Of a stretch of DNA of 64,000 bases, positions 27,190-35,078 are shown piece by piece. The DNA is taken from positions 1 to 64,000 of the forward strand of contig JAHHHI010000089.1 of assembly GCA_019359435.1 (NCBI GenBank). The letters are read 5' to 3'. Source of the DNA: Kaiparowitsia implicata GSE-PSE-MK54-09C (GTDB taxonomy: Bacteria > Cyanobacteriota > Cyanobacteriia > Elainellales > Elainellaceae). Each line of letters starts with the position of its first letter. The first letter of the stretch is position 1. Below the pieces are notes generated by a model. The model saw nothing but the letters and a program-made list of their open reading frames with translations, did not search any database and was not told where the DNA came from. Both the position numbers and the translations under genes were made by a program.

Positions 27190-28289
27190 AACAGCGCATC
27201 ATTCTGGTCACGGACAGCGAGGAGCCCTCCGGCGTCGGCGAGCACATGCTGACCCTGGGTTCGGGTTTGGCGGATACCTATGATGTGGTGCTGGCCGCAC
27301 CTGATCACGAAGCCGGCACCTCGCTGCTGCACCGCGCCGCCGCGTCTGGGCTGGGTGTCAAGGCGCTTGACCTGCTCAATCCACGCCAGGTTCGAGGCTG
27401 GCTCGCGGACCAGGCGCCAACTCTTCTGCACGTTCATGCCGGCATCGGCTGGGAGGGGCACGACCTGGTCCGCTATGGTAAGGCAGCCGGTCTGGCCATC
27501 GTGCGGACCGAGCATTTGCCATACCTGTTGACCAGTCCCATCCAGCAGGCCGCCTACCGGGCCATGCTGCTCAGCGTCGATGGCCGCATCGCTGTGTCGC
27601 AGGCGGTCTACGATTCCCACAAAGATCGCAGCAGTGCGCGGCTAGTGTTGATCCACAACGGCGTCACGCATCGCCCCCCGACCGTTTCCCGCGAGCAAAT
27701 GCGACAAGCGCTGGCCGTGGCTCCGGATGATCGATTGCTGCTGACTGTGGCGCGACTGTCGCCCCAGAAGGGTCACGCCGTGCTAGTCGACGCTGCGCCC
27801 GCAATTTTGGCGCGCTTTGCCAACGCCAAGTTCGTGCTTGTCGGCACGGGGCCGGAACGGGACAAAATTTCCGCCTCCATTTCACAGGCAGGTTTGCAGC
27901 AAAATGTCGTCATGCTTGGTCATCGCACCGACGTCCCTGACCTGCTCGCCGCTGCCGATCTGTTCATCCTGCCGTCGCTATTTGAGGGCCTGCCGCTCGC
28001 TTTACTCGAAGCCATGGCGTCGAAACTTCCGGTCGTAGCTACCACGGCCGGTGGCTCGATCGAAGCCATCGGCAGCGATCATCCCTACCTTGCCACCCAG
28101 GGCGACGCCGCAAGCCTGGGCGACGCGATCATCGCTGCCCTCGACCAGCCAGACCAGGCCAAAGCAGAAGGAGACAAGGCTTTTCGCCGTTACAACGAGC
28201 GGTTCTCGACGGCCCGTATGGCAGCCGAAACTGCCAATTTCTATCAGTCGATCCTGCATAAGCAGGGCGCGCGAGGTACCAATTCATGA
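27186..28289 (+). CDS. Glycosyltransferase family 4 protein
   Basis: 367 residues. A GT4 enzyme with HVHAGIGWEGHDL and VRTEHLPYLL in the N-lobe, then LLTVARLSPQKGHAVLVDAAPAI, FVLVGTGPERDKI, MLGHRTDVPDLLAAADLFILPSLFEGLPLALLEAMASKLPVVAT in the C-lobe, including the donor-binding E-x7-E. The start is TTG 27186, overlapping the previous stop by four bases, so it depends on coupling. It is the third gene of the operon. Sugar specificity is unknown. Confidence 0.87.
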   Translation: MKQRIILVTDSEEPSGVGEHMLTLGSGLADTYDVVLAAPDHEAGTSLLHRAAASGLGVKALDLLNPRQVRGWLADQAPTLLHVHAGIGWEGHDLVRYGKAAGLAIVRTEHLPYLLTSPIQQAAYRAMLLSVDGRIAVSQAVYDSHKDRSSARLVLIHNGVTHRPPTVSREQMRQALAVAPDDRLLLTVARLSPQKGHAVLVDAAPAILARFANAKFVLVGTGPERDKISASISQAGLQQNVVMLGHRTDVPDLLAAADLFILPSLFEGLPLALLEAMASKLPVVATTAGGSIEAIGSDHPYLATQGDAASLGDAIIAALDQPDQAKAEGDKAFRRYNERFSTARMAAETANFYQSILHKQGARGTNS

Positions 28290-29257
28290 GCAAGACCCGC
28301 ATCGGCTTCATCGGCGTGGGCGGCATCGCCAACCGCCATCTGGCGGTGCTCGAACAGTTTCCGGACGTCGAACTCGCCGGCTTTGCCGACCCCGACTTCA
28401 ATCGTGCCGTAGACGCCGCCAGCCGCTTCGGCGCCCGCGCCTATTCCGATCACCAGAGCCTGCTCGACGATCCCACGCTCGACGCCGTCTACATCTGCAT
28501 CCCACCCTTTGCCCATGGTGACGCGGAACGCGCCGTCATCGCGCGGGGACTGCCGTTCTTTGTCGAGAAGCCAATATCGCTCGATCTTGGGGTGGCCGAA
28601 GAGTTGGCCCTCGCCGTCGAACAAGCTGGCCTCGTAACCGGGGTCGGTTATCACTGGCGTTATAAAGACACCGTCGAGGAAGCCCGGCAGCGCCTCGCGG
28701 AACGTCCGGCCCAGCTGGTTTCTGGCTACTGGCTCGACTCTACACCGCCCCCGCAATGGTGGTGGCGCATGGATCGCTCCGGCGGCCAGATGGTGGAGCA
28801 GACCACCCATATCATCGATCTGGCCCGCTATCTGGTGAGCGAGGTGACCCAGGTCTTCGGGCTGGCCAGCCACCTCGATCGCGAAGCCTTTCCCGGCCTC
28901 GACGTCCCCACGGCCAGCACCGCCAGCCTGCGCTTTGCCTCGGGCGCCGTCGGCAACCTGGCCTCGACGAGCCTCCTCAACTGGAGCCATCGAGTGGGAC
29001 TCCATCTCTTCGGCGACGGCATCGCGCTCGAATTATCGGACCACGACATCATGGTCGATGTTGGCGCGGGCCGTCCTGTGCTGCACGCCCAGAGCGACCC
29101 CGTGTTCAAGGAAGATCGCGACTTCATTGACGCGGTGCGGGGCGAAACCAACAGCATCCGCTGTTCCTATGACGAAGCGCTCAAGACCCACCGGGTAGCG
29201 CTCGCGATCAACCAGTCCATCCGCGAGGGCAGGGCCATCAATATGAGTGGTGGTTAG
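28286..29257 (+). CDS. Gfo/Idh/MocA family oxidoreductase
   Basis: 323 residues. The N-terminal Rossmann motif is GFIGVGGIANRHLAVLEQ; VYICIPPFAHGD and FFVEKPISLDL (the EKP motif with the catalytic Lys) follow; the C-terminal alpha/beta part has GGQMVEQTTHIIDLARYL. Enzymes of this family oxidise or reduce sugars or nucleotide sugars with NAD(P). Coupled by ATGA overlap to the glycosyltransferase gene and followed 5 bases later by a medium-chain dehydrogenase, it probably builds a modified sugar for the glycan. Exact reaction unknown. Confidence 0.85.
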   Translation: MSKTRIGFIGVGGIANRHLAVLEQFPDVELAGFADPDFNRAVDAASRFGARAYSDHQSLLDDPTLDAVYICIPPFAHGDAERAVIARGLPFFVEKPISLDLGVAEELALAVEQAGLVTGVGYHWRYKDTVEEARQRLAERPAQLVSGYWLDSTPPPQWWWRMDRSGGQMVEQTTHIIDLARYLVSEVTQVFGLASHLDREAFPGLDVPTASTASLRFASGAVGNLASTSLLNWSHRVGLHLFGDGIALELSDHDIMVDVGAGRPVLHAQSDPVFKEDRDFIDAVRGETNSIRCSYDEALKTHRVALAINQSIREGRAINMSGG

Positions 29258-29262
29258 GTACT

Positions 29263-30357
29263 ATGTCAGAACGGCAGATCCGCTCCCTCGGTATTGAACG
29301 CGAAGGCGAGGCCTATACCTTCCCTTATGGCGAGGGCGATCCGCCCGACGGCTATGTGCGGCTGGAGACGCTCTATACCGGCTTTTCGGCCGGTACCGAA
29401 CTGACCTTCATGAAGCACACTAACCCTTATTTCCATTCCCGTTGGGACGCGGATCGTGGGGTGTTCATCGCCGGTGAGCCGAGCCTTGATTATCCCGTGC
29501 CGTTCCTCGGCTATATGGAAGTGGCGCGGGTGACGGAGAGCCGCACGCCGTCTTTCGGGCGCGGGCAGATCGTCGCAACTACCTTCGGCCACAAAACGGG
29601 CCACACCGCCGACCCGGCGCGCGACGTGCTGATCCCCATGCCAGCCGATCTTGATCCGATCCTCGGCATCTTCGTTGCCCAGATGGGGCCGATCGCCGCC
29701 AACGGCATTCTTCATTCCGACGCCGAACATTTTGGCCCCAACGTCGCCCGGCTGGGCCAGTCGCTGACCGACAAGCCCGTGCTGGTCATCGGCGCCGGCA
29801 GCGTTGGGCTCATGACAGCCCTCTTTGCGCGCCGCGCTGGAGCATCGGAAATCGTCGTTGCCGATCCCTCTTCCTTCCGTCGCGCGCGGCTCGAAGCGAT
29901 GGGCCTTGTCGCCATGGAGGAAGAGCAGGCCTGGCAGCATGTTCGCACACAGTGGCATAGCGGCGGTGAGCGCGGTGCTGATGTCGTATTCCAGACGCGC
30001 GCTCATGCCGGCAGCCTTCACACGGCTTTGCGCGCCCTGCGGCCGCAAGGCACCGTCATCGACCTTGCCTTCTACCAGGGCGGGGCCGAGGCGCTCAGGC
30101 TCGGCGAAGAGTTCCACCACAATGGACTCGCTATCCGCTGCGCACAGATCAACCGGGTGCCGCGCGGCATGGCGCATCTCTGGGACCGCAAGCGCCTAGC
30201 GCTGGAAACGGTGGACCTGCTGCGACAGGAAGCCCCGGCCTTGCTGCGCGAGACCATCACCCACATCGTCCCCTTCAATGATGCCCCGGCTTTCCTCTCG
30301 CAACTGGTCAAGGAGCGCCCAGACTTCATGCAGATCGTCATCCAGGTGGCCGAGTGA
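29263..30357 (+). CDS. Medium-chain dehydrogenase (zinc-free type, glycan cluster)
   Basis: 364 residues. The nucleotide-binding motif VLVIGAGSVGLMTALFARRAGASEIVV lies near residues 170-195. The N-terminal half has the GroES-like region (LYTGFSAGTELTFMKHTNP) but lacks the Cys and His zinc ligands of alcohol dehydrogenases. Homologous domains occur fused to Gfo/Idh domains in polysaccharide clusters (the so-called bi-domain oxidoreductases); here the two are adjacent separate genes. It probably works with the preceding protein on a nucleotide sugar or glycan intermediate. The stop overlaps the following GTG start (GTGA). Confidence 0.75.
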   Translation: MSERQIRSLGIEREGEAYTFPYGEGDPPDGYVRLETLYTGFSAGTELTFMKHTNPYFHSRWDADRGVFIAGEPSLDYPVPFLGYMEVARVTESRTPSFGRGQIVATTFGHKTGHTADPARDVLIPMPADLDPILGIFVAQMGPIAANGILHSDAEHFGPNVARLGQSLTDKPVLVIGAGSVGLMTALFARRAGASEIVVADPSSFRRARLEAMGLVAMEEEQAWQHVRTQWHSGGERGADVVFQTRAHAGSLHTALRALRPQGTVIDLAFYQGGAEALRLGEEFHHNGLAIRCAQINRVPRGMAHLWDRKRLALETVDLLRQEAPALLRETITHIVPFNDAPAFLSQLVKERPDFMQIVIQVAE

Positions 30358-32591
30358 GCGAGCCGACGCAAATATTATTCGTCTTCGCCTGGCTGGTGGT
30401 AGGCGGGGAAGAAACTGAGGTACGCCTGCTGGCCCAGCATCTCGATCCGTCGCGCTACCGCATCGAGGTCGTGGCCTGTTTCCATAAGCCCGGCATGCCT
30501 GAGCAGACCCACGCTCAACTACGCCAGCTGGGGGTAAACGTCGATACCGTGCCCTACGCCCTGTCCTTTGAGGATACCGTGGCCTATCTGGCGCGCAAGG
30601 TCGCGGCCTACGACATCGTCGTTTCCTGCCAAAACGTCGCCGACATCTATCCGGCGCTGGAACGCTCACATCTTCGTCCGCCGCTGATTGAGCATGGCGG
30701 ACTGGTGTCCGAGGCCCTCGCCGGGCCCAAGCATTTCACCAACCGCTATGTCGGCGTGTGCCGGTCCATCCGCGACGCCGCTGCCGGCAAAATGGCCGGC
30801 CGCGAGCATCACGCGCTCGAAATTCCCTCAATGGTCGATCTCGGGGAGTTTCGCGACGTTGACCGCGCCAGGATTCGCGCCGAACTTGGGATCACGGACG
30901 GAGAGCCGCTGATTGGCTGGGTCGGTCGGCTGGACAGCAAGAAGCGCGTGGAGGATTTTATCGAAGCCGCTGCGCTGGTGCACCAGAAGCGGCCAGGGGT
31001 GCAATTCGTTGTCGTTGGCGGTCCCGATGCCTTCATGCCCGAATATGCAGAGCGCCTCAAGGTCCTGGCCAGGTCGCGCCAGCTCGGCACCGCGCTGCGT
31101 TTTTTGGGCGACCGCCACGACGTGCCGGCCATCTGCGCGGCGCTGGACATCTTTGCCTGGCTGTCGCGCGGCGAGGGTATGCCCCACGTGATCGCCGAAG
31201 CCGGTGCCGCCGGCTTGCCCATTATAGCCACACCCGATAACGGCGCAAAACAGCAGATCGAGGACCGAGTCTCGGGCCTCTTCGTCCCCCACGAAGATCC
31301 CGCCGCCGTTGCTGCCGCCATGATTTGCCTGCTCGATGACGCCGGCTTGCGGGAGCGCCTCGGCGTGGCTGCACGGCGCTCAGTCGAAACCCACTATAGC
31401 ATCCAGGCCGTCATTCCGCAGTGGCAGGCCCTTTTCGATGAGGTAATGGCCGAACGTCAGCCCGCGCCACCGCCCAGCATTTTCACGTCATACTGGCAGG
31501 GTGGCTTTGAGTGCTCGACGCACCGCCTGCGCAACGGTCGGCGGCTCGACATAATCCAGTCGAGCGATCACGACCAATACACCGAAGCCGACTACCGGCA
31601 ACTCGCGGGTCTGGGTATCACCACGGTCCGCGACGGCTTTCGCTGGCACTTGATCGAGGCCGTGCCCGGCGTCTTCGACTGGTTTAGCATTGATCCGATG
31701 CTCACCGCCGCGAAGCGCACCGGCACACAGGTCATCTGGGATCTGTTCCACTATGGCTGGCCCGATGACATCGACATCTGGCGCCCCGAATTCGTTGCCC
31801 GCTTCGCGCTGTTTGCCCGGGCGGCGGCGCAACGCGTGCGGGACGCCTCCGATGAGGTGCCCTTCTACTGCCCGGTCAACGAGGTTTCCTTTTCCGCCTG
31901 GGGCGGCGGCGAGGCCGGCTATCTCAACCCCTTCGCCAATGGGCGTGGTTACGAACTTAAGGTGCAACTGGTACGGGCGGCGATTGCAGCGATGCATGCT
32001 ATCCGCGACGTCGACCCCCGCGCCCGCTTCGTGCATTCGGACCCGGCCATCAATGTCGTAAACGATCCGGGGCGCCACCACGAATTCTGGGCCGCCGAAG
32101 GCCATCGCCAGGCGCAGTACCAGTCCTGGGACATGATCGCGGGCATGGCATGGCCGCAGCTGGGCGGGTCACCGGACCTGCTCGATATCGTCGGGGTCAA
32201 CTACTACTTCAACAACCAGTGGATACATGGCGGACCACCCATCGATATGGGTCACCCACAATATCGCCCATTGCACCGCCTACTCATGGAAATCCAGGGC
32301 CGTTATGGCCGCCCCATATTGCTTGCAGAGACCGGCATCGAGTTCGACCGACGCCCGGCATGGCTCGCTTATGTGGCAAACGAACTGGAATTGGCGCGTG
32401 CCAAGGGTGTTCGTATGGAGGGACTGTGCCTTTATCCCGTGCTGAACCACTTTGGCTGGGACGACGACCGCCCTTGCCAGAACGGATTGCTAGAACATAA
32501 GTGGGCTGATGGTCGACGGTCTGTTTATGAACCGCTAGCACGCGAGTTAGCCCTGGCCCAGGCCCGCGCCAATCACGGGCTTTTTTCGTAG
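30354..32591 (+). CDS. Fusion: GT4 glycosyltransferase plus GH1-like glycoside hydrolase
   Basis: 745 residues. Residues 1 to about 370 form a GT4 enzyme: WLVVGGEETEVRLLAQHL, IGWVGRLDSKKRVEDFIEAA, CAALDIFAWLSRGEGMPHVIAEAGAAGLPIIATP with the donor E-x7-E. From about residue 375 a TIM-barrel hydrolase follows (FTSYWQGGFECSTHR, then DGFRWHLIE near 430). It has N509-E510 (PVNEVSF) as probable acid/base and E659 (AETGIEF) as probable nucleophile, the GH1/clan A spacing. The start is GTG 30354 overlapping the previous stop. The hydrolase half has no signal peptide, so it would act in the cytoplasm unless processed. A terminator lies inside the last codons. Confidence 0.82.
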   Translation: MSEPTQILFVFAWLVVGGEETEVRLLAQHLDPSRYRIEVVACFHKPGMPEQTHAQLRQLGVNVDTVPYALSFEDTVAYLARKVAAYDIVVSCQNVADIYPALERSHLRPPLIEHGGLVSEALAGPKHFTNRYVGVCRSIRDAAAGKMAGREHHALEIPSMVDLGEFRDVDRARIRAELGITDGEPLIGWVGRLDSKKRVEDFIEAAALVHQKRPGVQFVVVGGPDAFMPEYAERLKVLARSRQLGTALRFLGDRHDVPAICAALDIFAWLSRGEGMPHVIAEAGAAGLPIIATPDNGAKQQIEDRVSGLFVPHEDPAAVAAAMICLLDDAGLRERLGVAARRSVETHYSIQAVIPQWQALFDEVMAERQPAPPPSIFTSYWQGGFECSTHRLRNGRRLDIIQSSDHDQYTEADYRQLAGLGITTVRDGFRWHLIEAVPGVFDWFSIDPMLTAAKRTGTQVIWDLFHYGWPDDIDIWRPEFVARFALFARAAAQRVRDASDEVPFYCPVNEVSFSAWGGGEAGYLNPFANGRGYELKVQLVRAAIAAMHAIRDVDPRARFVHSDPAINVVNDPGRHHEFWAAEGHRQAQYQSWDMIAGMAWPQLGGSPDLLDIVGVNYYFNNQWIHGGPPIDMGHPQYRPLHRLLMEIQGRYGRPILLAETGIEFDRRPAWLAYVANELELARAKGVRMEGLCLYPVLNHFGWDDDRPCQNGLLEHKWADGRRSVYEPLARELALAQARANHGLFS
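32562..32586 (+). terminator. Rho-independent terminator overlapping the end of the GT-GH fusion gene
   Basis: GCCCG-(9-base loop)-CGGGC followed by six Ts at 32581-32586. It sits within the last ten codons, before the TAG at 32589-32591, so the coding end doubles as terminator. Confidence 0.7.
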
Positions 32592-32858
32592 GCCGTGCCC
32601 TTCTTCAGGGGATTCCCGGGAGGGCCGATCTTTAGGTGGGAGTTGGTTGAACCGTGGTTGCAATCCCCAGCGAGCGCCTTCAGCAAAAACTTCACTTCGA
32701 ACACACCGAACAAGGACACTTTCTATAGTGAGGGAAAGGCCATACCGACTACCCTGGGGCGCGCTGCCGCTAAACAGTTTCCGACCTTGTGTTGGCCTTA
32801 GCGCTCTGCCCGCGATCACCTCTTTTGCGTCAAGCGCAAGCAGTCCCGGCAGCCTACC

Positions 32859-33344
32859 TCACTCCAACCACCGTTCCAGCCCACCCAACGTTTGTAGCCC
32901 ATATTCCACTGCACCGAAGGCCACCACCGCCCGCCGCCGTTCGCGGCTGGGGTGCAGCTGGCGCATCGTTAGCACGGTCTTGCCGTCGGCCTGCTCGTCG
33001 AACGCCACCACCATGTAGAAGCCGTTGGGGTCGCCATCATCTCCTCCGTAGTCGATAACAATCCGCTCATTGGGAACGATCTCGATGAACCGCATCAGGT
33101 TAGCAAAGCGCTGCTCTTTACCTTCGAACACCCCCACCATGTCGAAGCGCCAGAACCCGCCCTCGCGTATGTCGGCCTCATGGCTTTCGATGCTAAGCCC
33201 GTCCGGACCATACCATTGGCTCAGCGCCGCCGGGTCCAGCCACGCCGAGAACACCTTGTTGCGCGGGTGCTTCAGCACCTTCACCAAAACGATCTCGCGG
33301 TCCATCGACCAGGTTTCAAGCAACTTCTCGAAAAGCAGCGTCAC
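32859..33344 (-). CDS. SRPBCC / AHSA1-like protein
   Basis: 161 residues of the START/SRPBCC (AHSA1) fold. Motifs: VLKHPRNKVFSAWLDPAALSQWYGPDG near the N-terminus, GGFWRFDMVG, IVPNERIVIDY, then FDEQADGKTVLTMRQ. Such proteins bind hydrophobic ligands and are commonly paired with ArsR regulators, as here. I chose GTG 33344, which overlaps the arsR stop (GTGA) and has AAGGGA upstream, over the internal ATG at 33305. The ligand is unknown. 32592-32858, beyond its stop, holds no gene. Confidence 0.82.
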   Translation of the reverse strand: MTLLFEKLLETWSMDREIVLVKVLKHPRNKVFSAWLDPAALSQWYGPDGLSIESHEADIREGGFWRFDMVGVFEGKEQRFANLMRFIEIVPNERIVIDYGGDDGDPNGFYMVVAFDEQADGKTVLTMRQLHPSRERRRAVVAFGAVEYGLQTLGGLERWLE

Positions 33345-33676
33345 GGCGTTCCCTTCACGCGGTCTAGATAGCGTTCCAGCCGATCGAGCCGCTCGGCGGC
33401 GCGTCGCCGCTCAGTTTCCATCCAGTCTGCCGCCGCGTCGAACCGCTCCGGCACTAGCCGGCACCACCGGCTACGCCCACGTTTCTCGCTTATAACCAGG
33501 CCGCACTCTTCCAGCACCTTGAGGTGCTGCGAAAACGAGGGAAGGGCCATGTCGAACGGCGCTGCCAGCGCACTTACCGGCAATTCTCCCTCGCGCAGTC
33601 GCGACACCACCGCGCGCCGCGTCGGGTCGCTCAGGGCGTGGAAGGCTAGGTCCAGCGGGCTCGAGTGATAAGGCAT
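33341..33676 (-). CDS. ArsR/SmtB family transcriptional regulator
   Basis: 111 residues. The winged helix begins LDLAFHALSDPTRRAVVSRLREGELPVSALAAPFDMALPSFSQHLKVLEECGLVISEKRGR, the standard ArsR helix-turn-helix. There is no cysteine-rich metal site, so it is of the SdpR-like, non-metal type. ATG 33676 is preferred; a TTG at 33682 is possible. It is coupled to the SRPBCC gene and divergent from the DHFR-like gene, with two operator-like repeats between them. Confidence 0.87.
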   Translation of the reverse strand: MPYHSSPLDLAFHALSDPTRRAVVSRLREGELPVSALAAPFDMALPSFSQHLKVLEECGLVISEKRGRSRWCRLVPERFDAAADWMETERRRAAERLDRLERYLDRVKGTP

Positions 33677-33717
33677 GCCCAAGGCCTAGCGCCGACCTGC
33701 CGCTCACGTCAATAAAA

Positions 33718-33735
33718 AAGGTACTTGCCTTACTA
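33718..33735 (+). promoter_or_regulatory. Operator-like repeat 1 (ArsR divergon)
   Basis: AAGGTACTTGCCTTACTA. It contains an inverted AAGG...CCTT pair and recurs 34 bases downstream with two changes. It lies 42 bases upstream of the arsR start. Likely ArsR binding site; inference from position and repeat structure. Confidence 0.6.
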
Positions 33736-33751
33736 TGCGCGCTTCCATATG

Positions 33752-33769
33752 AAGGTACTCACCTTACTA
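33752..33769 (+). promoter_or_regulatory. Operator-like repeat 2 (ArsR divergon)
   Basis: AAGGTACTCACCTTACTA, 16 of 18 bases identical to repeat 1 and in the same orientation, about three helical turns away. It lies 24 bases before the DHFR-like start and overlaps the AT-rich stretch TAATAATT that could be its -10 region, a position suited to repression. Confidence 0.6.
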
Positions 33770-33793
33770 ATAATTGTACAGCTGGAGCCCGCC

Positions 33794-34435
33794 ATGCCCG
33801 TTCGCGTCGACCTGCTGATTTCTCTTGATGGCTTTGCCACCACCACCGACATCACCCCTGAAAAGCCATTCGGCGACGATTGGGGGCGCCTCACCGCTGC
33901 CTATGTCGCCACCCGCACCTTCCGTGAGCGTGTATTCCACGACAATTCGGGTGCTGGCACCACCGGCCTCGACGAAGCCTACGCCCGCGCGTACTTCGAG
34001 AACATTGGCGCTGAAGTGATGGGCGCCGGCAAGTTCGGCCTCCACAACTTCCCCGACGATCCGAACTGGAAGGGCTGGTGGGGCGATGAGCCGCCATTCC
34101 ACTGCCCGGTCTTCGTCCTCACCCACAGCCCGCGCCCTACGCTGGCAGTCTCCGACACCACCTTCCACTTCATCGACACCAGCATCGAAGATGCACTCGC
34201 GCGCGCCACAGCCGCCGCCGGCGGCAAGGATGTCCGCATCGGCGGTGGCCCCACAACCGTGCGCGCTTATCTCGAAGCCGACCTTGTCGATTACCTGCAT
34301 GTCGCCATCGTGCCCATCATCCTCAGCGGCGGCGTTCGCCTGTGGGACAACCAGCGCGGCCTCGAAGCCCGCCTGCCAAAAGTCAAATCCGAGACCGCCG
34401 AAAGCGGCACCATCCACCTAACCTTTGCCCGCTGA
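33794..34435 (+). CDS. Dihydrofolate reductase-like (RibD C-terminal) family protein
   Basis: 213 residues. It begins VRVDLLISLDGFATT, the usual start of the RibD_C/DHFR-like family, and has EVMGAGKFG, PVFVLTHSPRP, GGKDVRIGGGPTTVRAYLEADLVDYLHVAIVPIILSGGVRLW. These are small NADPH-dependent reductases of unknown physiological substrate, often next to ArsR and SRPBCC genes, exactly as here. ATG 33794 has GGAG upstream; the frame reaches back into the operator region to 33725 but that is not family-like. Confidence 0.85.
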   Translation: MPVRVDLLISLDGFATTTDITPEKPFGDDWGRLTAAYVATRTFRERVFHDNSGAGTTGLDEAYARAYFENIGAEVMGAGKFGLHNFPDDPNWKGWWGDEPPFHCPVFVLTHSPRPTLAVSDTTFHFIDTSIEDALARATAAAGGKDVRIGGGPTTVRAYLEADLVDYLHVAIVPIILSGGVRLWDNQRGLEARLPKVKSETAESGTIHLTFAR

Positions 34436-34549
34436 GGTCACCGGCGGGGCGAACAGACTGCCTTCTGCGTTGACAGTGATTTTGAACCGATCACCTGAAC
34501 TTCCGCTGAACCACCATGGATCTGGCACGGATATTGGGTCGGCCGGGGG

Positions 34550-34672
34550 CGTACTGATTTTGGTCGGCACCAGATCGCGGCCTGCAAGCTCGCTATCGAT
34601 CGCGAGGTCGAAGAGCGCAGGGTCTCTCATCCGGCCTTCCCGGTCGAGAAAGAAGGATCGACCAAAACCTGT
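34550..34672 (-). pseudogene. Tyrosine recombinase/integrase remnant
   Basis: On the minus strand the stretch reads FFLDREGRMRDPALFDLAI, then DSELAGRDLVPTKI. This closely matches the early part of a short rhizobial-type site-specific integrase family (FxLDREGRxRDxALFDLAIDSxLRGCDLVxxxI). Similarity stops abruptly on both sides: there is no start region and no catalytic RHRY part. It is a fragment about 40 codons long, evidence of a past insertion between the DHFR-like and antiporter genes. The rest of 34436-35078 holds no gene I can support. Confidence 0.6.
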
Positions 34673-35078
34673 CTGACCTTCATGGCGCGCTGGCGCCCAC
34701 CCTGCGTGCAGACGTTCCAGGCAGGCTTTCCTGCTGCAGCAGGGTCATGCTGTGATACACACATTACATGTCTTTTGGAGCCGAAGCGGCCTCAGAACAA
34801 ACGACCCAGACGTGGTCTCGGGTGGCCGGTGCCGATGACCCGACTGCAATTCCGCTACCAGTACTGGCGCCTGTTTTCAGCCATTTCTATAGCTTCCTCT
34901 GATAGAACCAAAGCGACCTTGTTTACCGGAAAACGCACACGTCAGCGGCCAGCGCCCGTTGTGTACCCGACCATGGCAGTCTGCACCGAGAAGATGCCAG
35001 AGCAGAAGACGCCAGAGCCTTTGTCATGGAGCGCAGCGGTGCATCACGCATTATGTGCTAGCAACAGGGAAACCGCAC

